From Pseudovibrio sp. Tun.PSC04-5.I4 (GTDB taxonomy: Bacteria; Pseudomonadota; Alphaproteobacteria; Rhizobiales; Stappiaceae), in the NCBI RefSeq assembly GCF_900104145.1, contig NZ_FNLB01000008.1:1-64000 (forward strand): a DNA stretch of 64,000 nucleotides. Direction: 5' to 3'. Position numbers and translations under genes: made by a program. Shown here one piece after another: positions 56,413 to 64,000 of the stretch (its first letter is position 1; every line of letters begins with the position of its first letter). The notes under the pieces are model-generated. The model saw only the letters and a program-made list of their open reading frames with translations. It had not been told where the DNA came from and ran no database searches.

Positions 56413-58173
56413 TCAACTCACAATCAGTTTTGCTTTGTCTTGGTATCGCCATAACTTAGCATAAACTCCAGATTGGAGTATCAACGCATTGTGTGTTCCA
56501 CGTTCTATAATAGATCCTTTATCCATGACTAGTAACTCGTCCGCGTGACAAACAGTGGATAGCCTATGGGCGATAATCAATGTTGTAATATTACGCGATA
56601 TTTTCAAAATATTTTTCTGGATCTGCTGCTCGGTAATAGAATCCAGTGAGGATGTCGCTTCATCAAATATAAATAATTTTGGCTTTCTAATTAATGCTCG
56701 TGCAATTGCAACTCTTTGGCGCTCTCCCCCCGATAACTTTAGGCCTTGTTGCCCCACAATAGTGTCGTAACCATTAGGTAATGACAAAACGAAATCATGC
56801 AACTCAGCAGCTTTAGCTGCCTCTTCAATATCTTCTTGACTATAGCTTAATCTACCCATCCCAATATTGAAACCAATAGTATCATTAAACAATGTCGTCT
56901 CTTGACTTACGATAGCAATAGCGTCTCGTATGTTTTCATGAGATATTGCATCTGCGGGTTTACCATCAATATCAATCCTACCATCAACTGTTTCATATAG
57001 ACGTAACAGCAATCTTGCAATCGTGGACTTGCCTGAGCCACTTGGACCAACAATCCCTAATATTTTGCCCGCTGAGATCTGAAAATTGAGACCTTGGACT
57101 ACGTCTTTGCCACCTTCATAGCCAAATCGTACATTTCGGAACACTACCTCCCCACGTGTTATTTCGCTGCGCGCTTCACTCCTGTTTTTATTTGCTTCAA
57201 TTTTTTCAGAGAACAAGTCCGATACACCTTCAATATATATTAACGCTCTGCAAATGTCTCGATATGACAAGCTTAATCCTTCAAGCGGGCGTAATAACTG
57301 AAAAATCACGGTATTAATTAGAACAAAATCACCAATACTTAATTTGTCTGAAGTAAAATCTTGTATTGAAATGAAAATAATAATTGATATGCCTGCCAAA
57401 ATTGTCATTGCAGACAGAGATGCCGTAAGAGATCGTTTTCTATACCAGCTTGACCAACTTTCCACTGCAAGTTTCAATGATATTGAAATTTTCTCAGAGG
57501 CTATTTTTTCCGCATTAAAACATTTTATGACTGCAACATTAGACAGATAATCATAAGCTCTGCCGTTCACTTCAATAAATGAATTCGAAGCCGCTCGTTG
57601 TGTTTGATTTAGACGCTCAGCCCCTATTACGACTATTGTAATGTAAACTGCAACCATAGAAAATATTATACTTAGATACGTAAAGTCATACAGGGTCAGT
57701 ATTACTCCAAATACAACTATTAACTCCAATGCTAAAGGAATAACAACAAATATGACGTTAAATAAAAATGTTCTATATCCCATTAATCCATTTGAGGCGA
57801 CTTGTTGAATACTACCCGTTCGATGGTCCGTATGAAAACGCATCGTTAAATTGACTAAATGCTTAAATAAAATAATGTACAATGTAGCTTGAAGAGACTG
57901 CTCGACGCGCCCATATATTGCCCATCTAGCTTCTCCAAGTAGTCGAGCTGTTGCAATGATCATAATATAAATAGTAACTAAGAACCAAGCTGGGTCACTT
58001 TCAAAGTCTTGAAGTGTATCAATAATTTCTTTAAAAAACACGGGCGTTAAAGAAGTTAATATTGATGCAAAGCAGATTACTATTATGGTAGAAGCGAATC
58101 GTAGCTTCAGTTTCAACTCTGATTTTTGCCATAATTTTTTAGATATTTTTAATATATTTCGCAACTTATTCAC
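56413..58173 (-). CDS. ABC exporter, fused membrane and ATPase domains
   Basis: This 586-residue half-transporter belongs to the ABCB/Atm1-like exporter group. About six membrane helices lie within residues 25-310. The C-terminal ATPase has Walker A GPSGSGKST, Q-loop VSQETTLFN, signature LSGGERQR, Walker B LFIFDEATSSLD and the switch His in AHRLSTV. It works as a dimer in the inner membrane. The start is GTG at 58171-58173 with AGGGG upstream, 23 bases after the terminal NRPS gene, so cotranscription is likely. Export of, or self-protection from, the peptide is inferred from context. Atm1-type proteins can also carry thiol compounds. Confidence 0.92.
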   Translation of the reverse strand: MNKLRNILKISKKLWQKSELKLKLRFASTIIVICFASILTSLTPVFFKEIIDTLQDFESDPAWFLVTIYIMIIATARLLGEARWAIYGRVEQSLQATLYIILFKHLVNLTMRFHTDHRTGSIQQVASNGLMGYRTFLFNVIFVVIPLALELIVVFGVILTLYDFTYLSIIFSMVAVYITIVVIGAERLNQTQRAASNSFIEVNGRAYDYLSNVAVIKCFNAEKIASEKISISLKLAVESWSSWYRKRSLTASLSAMTILAGISIIIFISIQDFTSDKLSIGDFVLINTVIFQLLRPLEGLSLSYRDICRALIYIEGVSDLFSEKIEANKNRSEARSEITRGEVVFRNVRFGYEGGKDVVQGLNFQISAGKILGIVGPSGSGKSTIARLLLRLYETVDGRIDIDGKPADAISHENIRDAIAIVSQETTLFNDTIGFNIGMGRLSYSQEDIEEAAKAAELHDFVLSLPNGYDTIVGQQGLKLSGGERQRVAIARALIRKPKLFIFDEATSSLDSITEQQIQKNILKISRNITTLIIAHRLSTVCHADELLVMDKGSIIERGTHNALILQSGVYAKLWRYQDKAKLIVS

Positions 58174-58196
58174 GTGAACCCCTGCATTCTCTTTTT

Positions 58197-61100
58197 CTAT
58201 ACTATAGAATGTGAGTAAAAATTAACTATTTCGGCAATGCGTTGAGATCCTGCTTTCTCAATTATTGAAAAATGGGTTTCTGGAACACTAACAATGGTAG
58301 TACTTCCAGATATTACGTTTGCCCATCTGGAAGCTCGATATTGGTTTGTTTTTGTTTCACTCGCTAAAATATAAATAAGATCTGTATCAATTTTATTATC
58401 AAATTTATGGGATGATATGAGTGGCAGCCAGTTGCGAAATTCTATTAATTGCTTACTTAGTTCGTGTAAAATATTTTTATGATCTACACTTGTTGGAACC
58501 GCTAGCTCAGCTAATTTTAATAACCGGTCGTTTTCATTCATTGACATAAAGCTTTTTGACACTACTTGACGCCCGTCTGACCCAGAAAAGCCAACTTGCG
58601 TTACAAACAACTTCCAAAATGCCTCCTTATTTCGATTCTCTACAGGAAGACTTTCGCAGGTATGTGTATCAATCATAAAAGTTGTGACGCGTTTACCTGT
58701 GATTGCTTTTAATTTCTGTGCAGCGGCAAGAGCGAATACTCCTCCAGCAGACCAACCTGCAACAGCAGATATTTTTTTTAGGTTAGTTTTTGGCATGTTA
58801 CTTATATAGAAGTTAACTGCTTCATCAATTGATGTAACGTGTTTCTCAATTTTTTTACAATTAACAACAAGTGTAGATTTTGGAGACAGATTATCAATCA
58901 TACTCTCATAACAAAAATTATTCGCTGTTGGAGGAGTAAAAAATAAGTATTTTATGTCATTTTTTCTAAGTTCTGTAGTATTTTTCTTGTCTGTTTTCAA
59001 TACAGCTACCGCCAGATCTTTAACGCATGGTGCCTCGAACAATACCTTCAACGGTATCTCTACAGCAAAAGCCTGTCCCACACGCGCCATAACCTGCATG
59101 GCTAGAAGGGAATGCCCCCCCAAGTCGAAGAAGTTGTCCTCAACGCCGACCTGTGTCACGCCCAGAACTTCTGCCCAGATGCTGGTAAGCATCTCTTCAA
59201 CTGGTGTACGCGGAGCAATATAAGCCTTACGCACCAATCCGCTGTCATCAGGTTCTGGCAGCGCTTTGCGGTCAAGCTTTCCGTTCGGGGTTAAGGGCAG
59301 AGCTGACAAAGTAACAAATGCCGCTGGAACCATGTAATCAGGCAAGGTCTGCTGAAGATGCGCGCGTAAATCACCTGCGCTTGCATCTCCGACCACATAA
59401 GCAACCAGCCGCCCTTCTCCGGGGCCATCTGCACGTAGCAACACAGCTGCCTGACCAACGGATGGATGCGATGTTAGAGCCGCTTCAATCTCACCGGTCT
59501 CGATCCGGTAACCCCGCAGCTTCACCTGATGGTCGTAGCGACCTAAGAACTCAAGTGCACCATCAGCACGCCGGCAAACCCGGTCTCCGGTGCGGTATAA
59601 CCGGCCTCCGGCCGAACCAAACGGATCTGGAACAAAACGTTCCGCGGTCAAATCCGGCCGCCCTAAATAACCACGAGCTAAGCCAACTCCGCCAATGTAA
59701 AGCTCGCCTGATACCCCAACAGGCACAGGCTCAAGCCCTCCATCAAGAACGTAAAGCTGAGTGTTCCAGATCGGATGACCGATCGGAACAGATGTTTGTT
59801 CCGTTGCATTTACCAAATACCAACTGGAAATTACGGTTGCTTCTGTTGGTCCATACCCATTCACTAGCCTCCGTCCATCACACCATGGCTTCAATAAAGA
59901 TGGAAGTGAAGCTTCACCCGCGACCACTATGTTTTTTAACCCATTAGTTGGCTTAGTCTCTAGTGTCACCAGTATAGATGGTGGTAGCAAAATGTTAGTA
60001 ACCGATTTTTCAGTTATCTGATCCGCCAATGCAGAGCCTACCAAATGGGTGCGTGGAGGTGGGACTATCAACCGCGCACCAGCCTTTATTGTGCAGAAAA
60101 TTTCCCACACGGAGGCATCAAAACTCAAGCTGGCGAACTGTAAAACCCGAGAATCAGCTGTAATGGCAAACGCGTCAATCAGCGCCGTCACCAAATTACA
60201 TGCACTGCTATGACGGATCATGACTCCTTTCGGGCGTCCGGTTGAGCCGGACGTGTAAATCACATAGGCAAGGTTTTCAGCATCCACCGTCACATCCGGT
60301 GAGCTTTGAGGATATTGGCGAATGATCTCCGCATCGGCCTGCAAACACACCAACGGATGATCACTGACCAATCCTGAATGAGCATCATCACATACAACAA
60401 GAGAGGCCCCCGCATCCTGCAGCATAAACGCTAACCGGTCAGGCGGATAGGCAGGATCAAGCGGAAGGTAGGCACCTCCAGCCTTGAGGATGGCCAGCAA
60501 ACTCACAACCATCTCAGCTGACCGGTCAACGCACAAGCCAACAATAACTTCTGGGCCAACTCCAAGAGTACGCAAATGATGGGCAAGCTGATTGGCACGA
60601 GCCTCTAACTCACCATAACTTAAACACTGCCCCTCAAACTCCACTGCAACTGCATCTGGCTGTCGGGCAACCTGTTCAGCAATAAGCTCATGCAAGCAAC
60701 GGTCTTGCGGATAATCTGCTGCCGTTGCATTCCACTCTTCTAAAACCTGATGACGTTCTGCCTCATCAAGCAGTGAGAGCGTGGAGATCTTCTGCTCTGG
60801 ATCTGCGGAGGCCATCGCCGCCAAAAGACGCTCCAGATGGACAACCAAACGCTCAGCAACCGACGAGGGAATATATTTAGGGTCAAAAAGAATATCAAGT
60901 AAAGCTTTTCGTTGCGGCGTAACTCGTAAACAAAGAGGATAGTTTGAATGGGATATACTGTGAATATTTTCTATAGAAACTGTCTTCTCTAATTTTGTGG
61001 TCGTGTTTTTTGTTTTCGAACCTGTAGGAAAATTTTCGAAAACGTACAGAACTTCAAACAGCGGACTTGATTGTGGAATATCACTCCAGTTATGGATATC

Positions 61101-62114
61101 AACAAGCGGGCTATATTGGTGCTCCAATCGCTCAGTTTGCTCAATCTGCAACTGGTGAAGCCAGTCAACAAGAGCACAGTCGGGATTTATACGAACGCGC
61201 ACAGGTAGTGTATTGATGAACATTCCAACGATGTCTTCGACCCCACGTAATTCTGGAGGCCGACCAGACGTCGTAGCTCCAAAAACAATATCGTTGGTCT
61301 CGCTGTGCCGGCTCAAAAGCAAAGCCCAAGCTGCTTGAAACACTGTATTCAACGTCACTCGATTTCGTCGCGCAAAGTCCTGCAAGGCTTGCGTTAATGT
61401 TCTCGTCAATCTATGAGAATGTATAACCTGTCGAACACTTTGATCTGTTGGTTTGGCTGAGTTCCCCACTCCTAATCTTGTTGGCTCTAATAGACCACTT
61501 AGCGCAGACCTCCAATAAGCTTCAGAGGCTTGTTGATCCTGCTGATTTAACCAAGTAATATAGTCTTCATATGGACGTACCGGTTCCAATCTCGGCTCTT
61601 GCCCGGATGAAAAAGCGCGATAACATTCAATAAACTCGCGAAAGACGATGGGTAATGACCACCCGTCTACGATAAGGTGATGCATAGTAAGAATTACGCG
61701 ATACTCTTCATCATCCATTTGGACAAGGGTTAACCGCAACAGTGGTGCGCTAGCTGGATCCAACCCCCGGGACCTGTCCTCATCAACCAATTCAAAAAAT
61801 CGTTTATCTTGCTCGGATTTTGACAAATGACGCCAGTCGTGCCAGTCAATCGGAAGTGCCACTTCTTGTAAAATGACTTGAACAGGCTCTTCAACTTCTT
61901 TCCATATAAAACAAGCTCGTAAAGCTTCATGGCGCTCAATAATATAACGCCAAGACGCTTCAAAACTATCGCGGTCAAAAAAACCACTAAATTGTGCTAA
62001 TGTTAATATTGAGTATGTCTTTGATGTTTGTTTGTCAACTGAGTGGTATAGTAGCCCTAGTTGTAGATGTGATAAGTTATAGAAATGACTAATCTTTCTA
62101 TCAGTATATGCCAT
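58197..62114 (-). CDS. Terminal NRPS module with thioesterase (C-A-T-TE)
   Basis: This is a 1305-residue cytoplasmic enzyme. The C domain (about 1-440) has HHLIVDGWS and a start region (HFYNLSHLQLGLLYHSV) of the kind that accepts chains from a separate protein. It is unlike the C domains of the six-module enzyme. The A domain (about 460-960) is the shared scaffold with its own core, pocket about D-A-W-L-V-A-G-V-I, hydrophobic but not assigned. The T domain has GGHSLLA near residue 1003. The TE domain has GWSAGG (Ser near 1120) and a likely catalytic His in ETHFSII near 1284, and it hydrolyses or cyclises the product. The ATG is 4 bases after the previous stop. TE and C are more A+T-rich than the repeated scaffold. 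Confidence 0.96.
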   Translation of the reverse strand: MAYTDRKISHFYNLSHLQLGLLYHSVDKQTSKTYSILTLAQFSGFFDRDSFEASWRYIIERHEALRACFIWKEVEEPVQVILQEVALPIDWHDWRHLSKSEQDKRFFELVDEDRSRGLDPASAPLLRLTLVQMDDEEYRVILTMHHLIVDGWSLPIVFREFIECYRAFSSGQEPRLEPVRPYEDYITWLNQQDQQASEAYWRSALSGLLEPTRLGVGNSAKPTDQSVRQVIHSHRLTRTLTQALQDFARRNRVTLNTVFQAAWALLLSRHSETNDIVFGATTSGRPPELRGVEDIVGMFINTLPVRVRINPDCALVDWLHQLQIEQTERLEHQYSPLVDIHNWSDIPQSSPLFEVLYVFENFPTGSKTKNTTTKLEKTVSIENIHSISHSNYPLCLRVTPQRKALLDILFDPKYIPSSVAERLVVHLERLLAAMASADPEQKISTLSLLDEAERHQVLEEWNATAADYPQDRCLHELIAEQVARQPDAVAVEFEGQCLSYGELEARANQLAHHLRTLGVGPEVIVGLCVDRSAEMVVSLLAILKAGGAYLPLDPAYPPDRLAFMLQDAGASLVVCDDAHSGLVSDHPLVCLQADAEIIRQYPQSSPDVTVDAENLAYVIYTSGSTGRPKGVMIRHSSACNLVTALIDAFAITADSRVLQFASLSFDASVWEIFCTIKAGARLIVPPPRTHLVGSALADQITEKSVTNILLPPSILVTLETKPTNGLKNIVVAGEASLPSLLKPWCDGRRLVNGYGPTEATVISSWYLVNATEQTSVPIGHPIWNTQLYVLDGGLEPVPVGVSGELYIGGVGLARGYLGRPDLTAERFVPDPFGSAGGRLYRTGDRVCRRADGALEFLGRYDHQVKLRGYRIETGEIEAALTSHPSVGQAAVLLRADGPGEGRLVAYVVGDASAGDLRAHLQQTLPDYMVPAAFVTLSALPLTPNGKLDRKALPEPDDSGLVRKAYIAPRTPVEEMLTSIWAEVLGVTQVGVEDNFFDLGGHSLLAMQVMARVGQAFAVEIPLKVLFEAPCVKDLAVAVLKTDKKNTTELRKNDIKYLFFTPPTANNFCYESMIDNLSPKSTLVVNCKKIEKHVTSIDEAVNFYISNMPKTNLKKISAVAGWSAGGVFALAAAQKLKAITGKRVTTFMIDTHTCESLPVENRNKEAFWKLFVTQVGFSGSDGRQVVSKSFMSMNENDRLLKLAELAVPTSVDHKNILHELSKQLIEFRNWLPLISSHKFDNKIDTDLIYILASETKTNQYRASRWANVISGSTTIVSVPETHFSIIEKAGSQRIAEIVNFYSHSIV

Positions 62115-62118
62115 TTAA

Positions 62119-64000
62119 TCACTCCATTTGGTCCAATAGAGACTGGAGGTGTTTTTCTAATAAATTGGGACGTCGATAGTTATTTGATGACTGTCCATCG
62201 CGTTCCGGGTGTGGTGTTTTTATCACCTTACTCAAATCTATTACCGATTGATTGGTGAAAATATCTCGGACTTGCAAACCAAGACCACGTTGCTTAGCGC
62301 GACTAATAACCTGAAGGGCCAAGATAGAATCTCCCCCCAAATCGAAGAAGTTGTCCTCAACGCCGACCTGTGTCACGCCCAGAACTTCTGCCCAGATGCT
62401 GGTAAGCATCTCTTCAACTGGTGTACGCGGAGCAATATAAGCCTTACGCACCAATCCGCTGTCATCAGGTTCTGGCAGCGCCTTGCGGTCAAGCTTTCCG
62501 TTCGAGGTTAAGGGCAGAGCTGACAAAGTAACAAATGCCGCTGGAACCATGTAATCAGGCAAGGTCTGCTGAAGATGCGCGCGTAAATCACCTGCGCTTG
62601 CATCTCCGACCACATAAGCAACCAGCCGCCCTTCTCCGGGGCCATCTGCACGTAGCAACACAGCTGCCTGACCAACGGATGGATGCGATGTTAGAGCCGC
62701 TTCAATCTCACCGGTCTCGATCCGGTAACCCCGCAGCTTCACCTGATGGTCGTAGCGACCTAAGAACTCAAGTGCACCATCAGCACGCCGGCAAACCCGG
62801 TCTCCGGTGCGGTATAACCGGCCTCCGGCCGAACCAAACGGATCTGGAACAAAACGTTCCGCGGTCAAATCCGGCCGCCCCAAGTAACCACGAGCTAAGC
62901 CAACTCCGCCAATGTAAAGCTCGCCTGATACCCCAACAGGCACAGGCTCAAGCCCTCCATCAAGAACGTAAAGCTGAGTGTTCCAGATCGGATAACCAAT
63001 CGGAACAATTCCAACAGCGTTATGATCAGCCTGTTGAGAACCCACAAGATACCAGCTACAAGCTATAACCGTTTCTGTAGGGCCATATTCATTTACTATT
63101 TTAGTTTGCGGTGAATTTTGAGGCCACCACTTAAGATGTTCATAAAAAAGAGGTTCCCCACCTAGAATAACTGTGCCAATTTTTGCACCATTTGGATTAG
63201 GCCAACACACTGATTGTAAGTTCACTGTTCTCGCTGACGTAACAGCGAGGAAACTATAACAGTTTTTATTAATTCGCTCTGTTAGCCAGTTCTCCAATGC
63301 ATCTCTTTGATTTACGATGTAAGTAGTCGCTCCACCAATTAGAGGTAGAAAAATAGTTTGAACAGTTAAATCTGTTCCAATAGAAGTATCTACAGGCGCT
63401 CCTGTTCCAAAGTCTTTGTTATACTCTTTGTTTGCCCAAGACATGTAGTTTGCGACGCCATTATGACGGATCATGACCCCTTTCGGGCGTCCGGTTGAGC
63501 CGGACGTGTAAATCACATAGGCAAGGTTTTCAGCATCCACCGTCACATCCGGTGAGCTTTGAGGATATTGGCGAATGATCTCCGCATCGGCCTGCAAACA
63601 CACCAACGGATGATCACTGACCAATCCTGAATGAGCATCATCACATACAACAAGAGAGGCCCCCGCATCCTGCAGCATAAACGCTAACCGGTCAGGCGGA
63701 TAGGCAGGATCAAGCGGAAGGTAGGCACCTCCAGCCTTGAGGATGGCCAGCAAACTCACAACCATCTCAGCTGACCGGTCAACGCACAAGCCAACAATAA
63801 CTTCTGGGCCAACTCCAAGAGTACGCAAATGATGGGCAAGCTGATTGGCACGAGCCTCTAACTCACCATAACTTAAACACTGCCCCTCAAACTCCACTGC
63901 AACTGCATCTGGCTGTCGGGCAGCCTGTTCAGCAATAAGCTCATGCAAGCAACGGTCTTGCGGATAATCTGCTGCCGTTGCATTCCACTCTTCTAAAACC
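62119..64000 (-). CDS. NRPS, end of C domain plus A-T, 5' part outside window
   Basis: The frame is open to the window edge, where it still encodes the scaffold C-A linker (VLEEWNATAADYPQ), so the gene is longer than shown. The A domain has the shared scaffold with a unique core (about 63006-63462), pocket roughly D-L-Q-A-I-G-E-I-A, unassigned. Its T domain differs from all others, with GGDSILALQVISRAKQ instead of GGHSLLAMQVMARV. After it comes a tail, PNLLEKHLQSLLDQME, that can form a helix. GGDSI-type T domains often serve an epimerase or a trans-acting partner, but no E domain follows. The tail probably docks with the next protein. Confidence 0.93.
   Translation of the reverse strand, partial: VLEEWNATAADYPQDRCLHELIAEQAARQPDAVAVEFEGQCLSYGELEARANQLAHHLRTLGVGPEVIVGLCVDRSAEMVVSLLAILKAGGAYLPLDPAYPPDRLAFMLQDAGASLVVCDDAHSGLVSDHPLVCLQADAEIIRQYPQSSPDVTVDAENLAYVIYTSGSTGRPKGVMIRHNGVANYMSWANKEYNKDFGTGAPVDTSIGTDLTVQTIFLPLIGGATTYIVNQRDALENWLTERINKNCYSFLAVTSARTVNLQSVCWPNPNGAKIGTVILGGEPLFYEHLKWWPQNSPQTKIVNEYGPTETVIACSWYLVGSQQADHNAVGIVPIGYPIWNTQLYVLDGGLEPVPVGVSGELYIGGVGLARGYLGRPDLTAERFVPDPFGSAGGRLYRTGDRVCRRADGALEFLGRYDHQVKLRGYRIETGEIEAALTSHPSVGQAAVLLRADGPGEGRLVAYVVGDASAGDLRAHLQQTLPDYMVPAAFVTLSALPLTSNGKLDRKALPEPDDSGLVRKAYIAPRTPVEEMLTSIWAEVLGVTQVGVEDNFFDLGGDSILALQVISRAKQRGLGLQVRDIFTNQSVIDLSKVIKTPHPERDGQSSNNYRRPNLLEKHLQSLLDQME

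Noticed and set aside
1..64000. CRISPR arrays, tRNA, rRNA, phage genes, anti-phage defence systems
   Set aside because: I saw no regularly spaced short repeats, no tRNA-like cloverleaf that stood out, and no defence proteins. The only reverse transcriptases are ordinary group II intron proteins with domain V directly after them, not retrons or diversity-generating elements.

Overview
This window is a nonribosomal peptide synthetase (NRPS) locus split by a dense block of insertion sequences. Base composition is moderate (roughly half G+C by eye). The IS families (IS21, IS66, IS256, IS3, IS5, IS6), a periplasmic DppA-type binding protein and the NRPS style suggest a Gram-negative bacterium, most likely an alphaproteobacterium of the marine Pseudovibrio/Rhodobacterales kind. 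That taxonomic guess is inference only. No rRNA, tRNA, CRISPR array or housekeeping operon is present to confirm it.

Left block (1-21421, minus strand): an MbtH-like gene, a 6316-residue NRPS with six C-A-T modules and no release domain, then the start of another NRPS that runs off the left edge. The six modules are almost identical in DNA sequence except for about 0.4 kb inside each adenylation domain (about 1.2 kb in module 3). By eye-aligned pocket residues, modules 1, 6 and 7 fit glycine and module 2 fits asparagine. Modules 3, 4 and 5 are unassigned. The first 1.6 kb of the window carries seven one-base indels relative to the intact copies.

Middle block (about 21.7-56.4 kb): a mobile-element scrapyard holding two single genes. 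One is a type II thioesterase (26042-26797, plus strand), which is probably part of the peptide cluster. The other is a dppA-like binding-protein gene (38592-40175, minus), probably a stray chromosomal gene. Complete or near-complete elements are IS21 (two copies), IS3 of two kinds (four copies), IS256 (one intact, one degraded) and IS66 (three complete, plus one split by insertions). Many IS5, IS6, IS3, IS66 and IS256 fragments lie among them. The elements are nested: an IS66 is interrupted by an IS21, which is interrupted by a second IS66, whose tnpB carries a group II intron. The outer IS66 carries another copy of the same intron at the same site, and an intron-free IS66 nearby gives the exact splice boundaries.

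Right block (56413-64000, minus strand): the end of an NRPS (A-T, partial at the window edge), a terminal NRPS module (C-A-T-TE) 4 bases after it, and an ABC exporter 23 bases further on. These look like one operon.

Together the NRPS genes probably make one peptide. MbtH supports adenylation, the six-module enzyme starts or extends the chain, further modules lie beyond the window edges, the TE module releases the product, the type II TE removes wrong acyl groups and the ABC protein exports it. Colinear order would require the left edge to lead, directly or through missing sequence, to the right edge. This could mean a circular molecule, an IS-driven rearrangement or an assembly gap.
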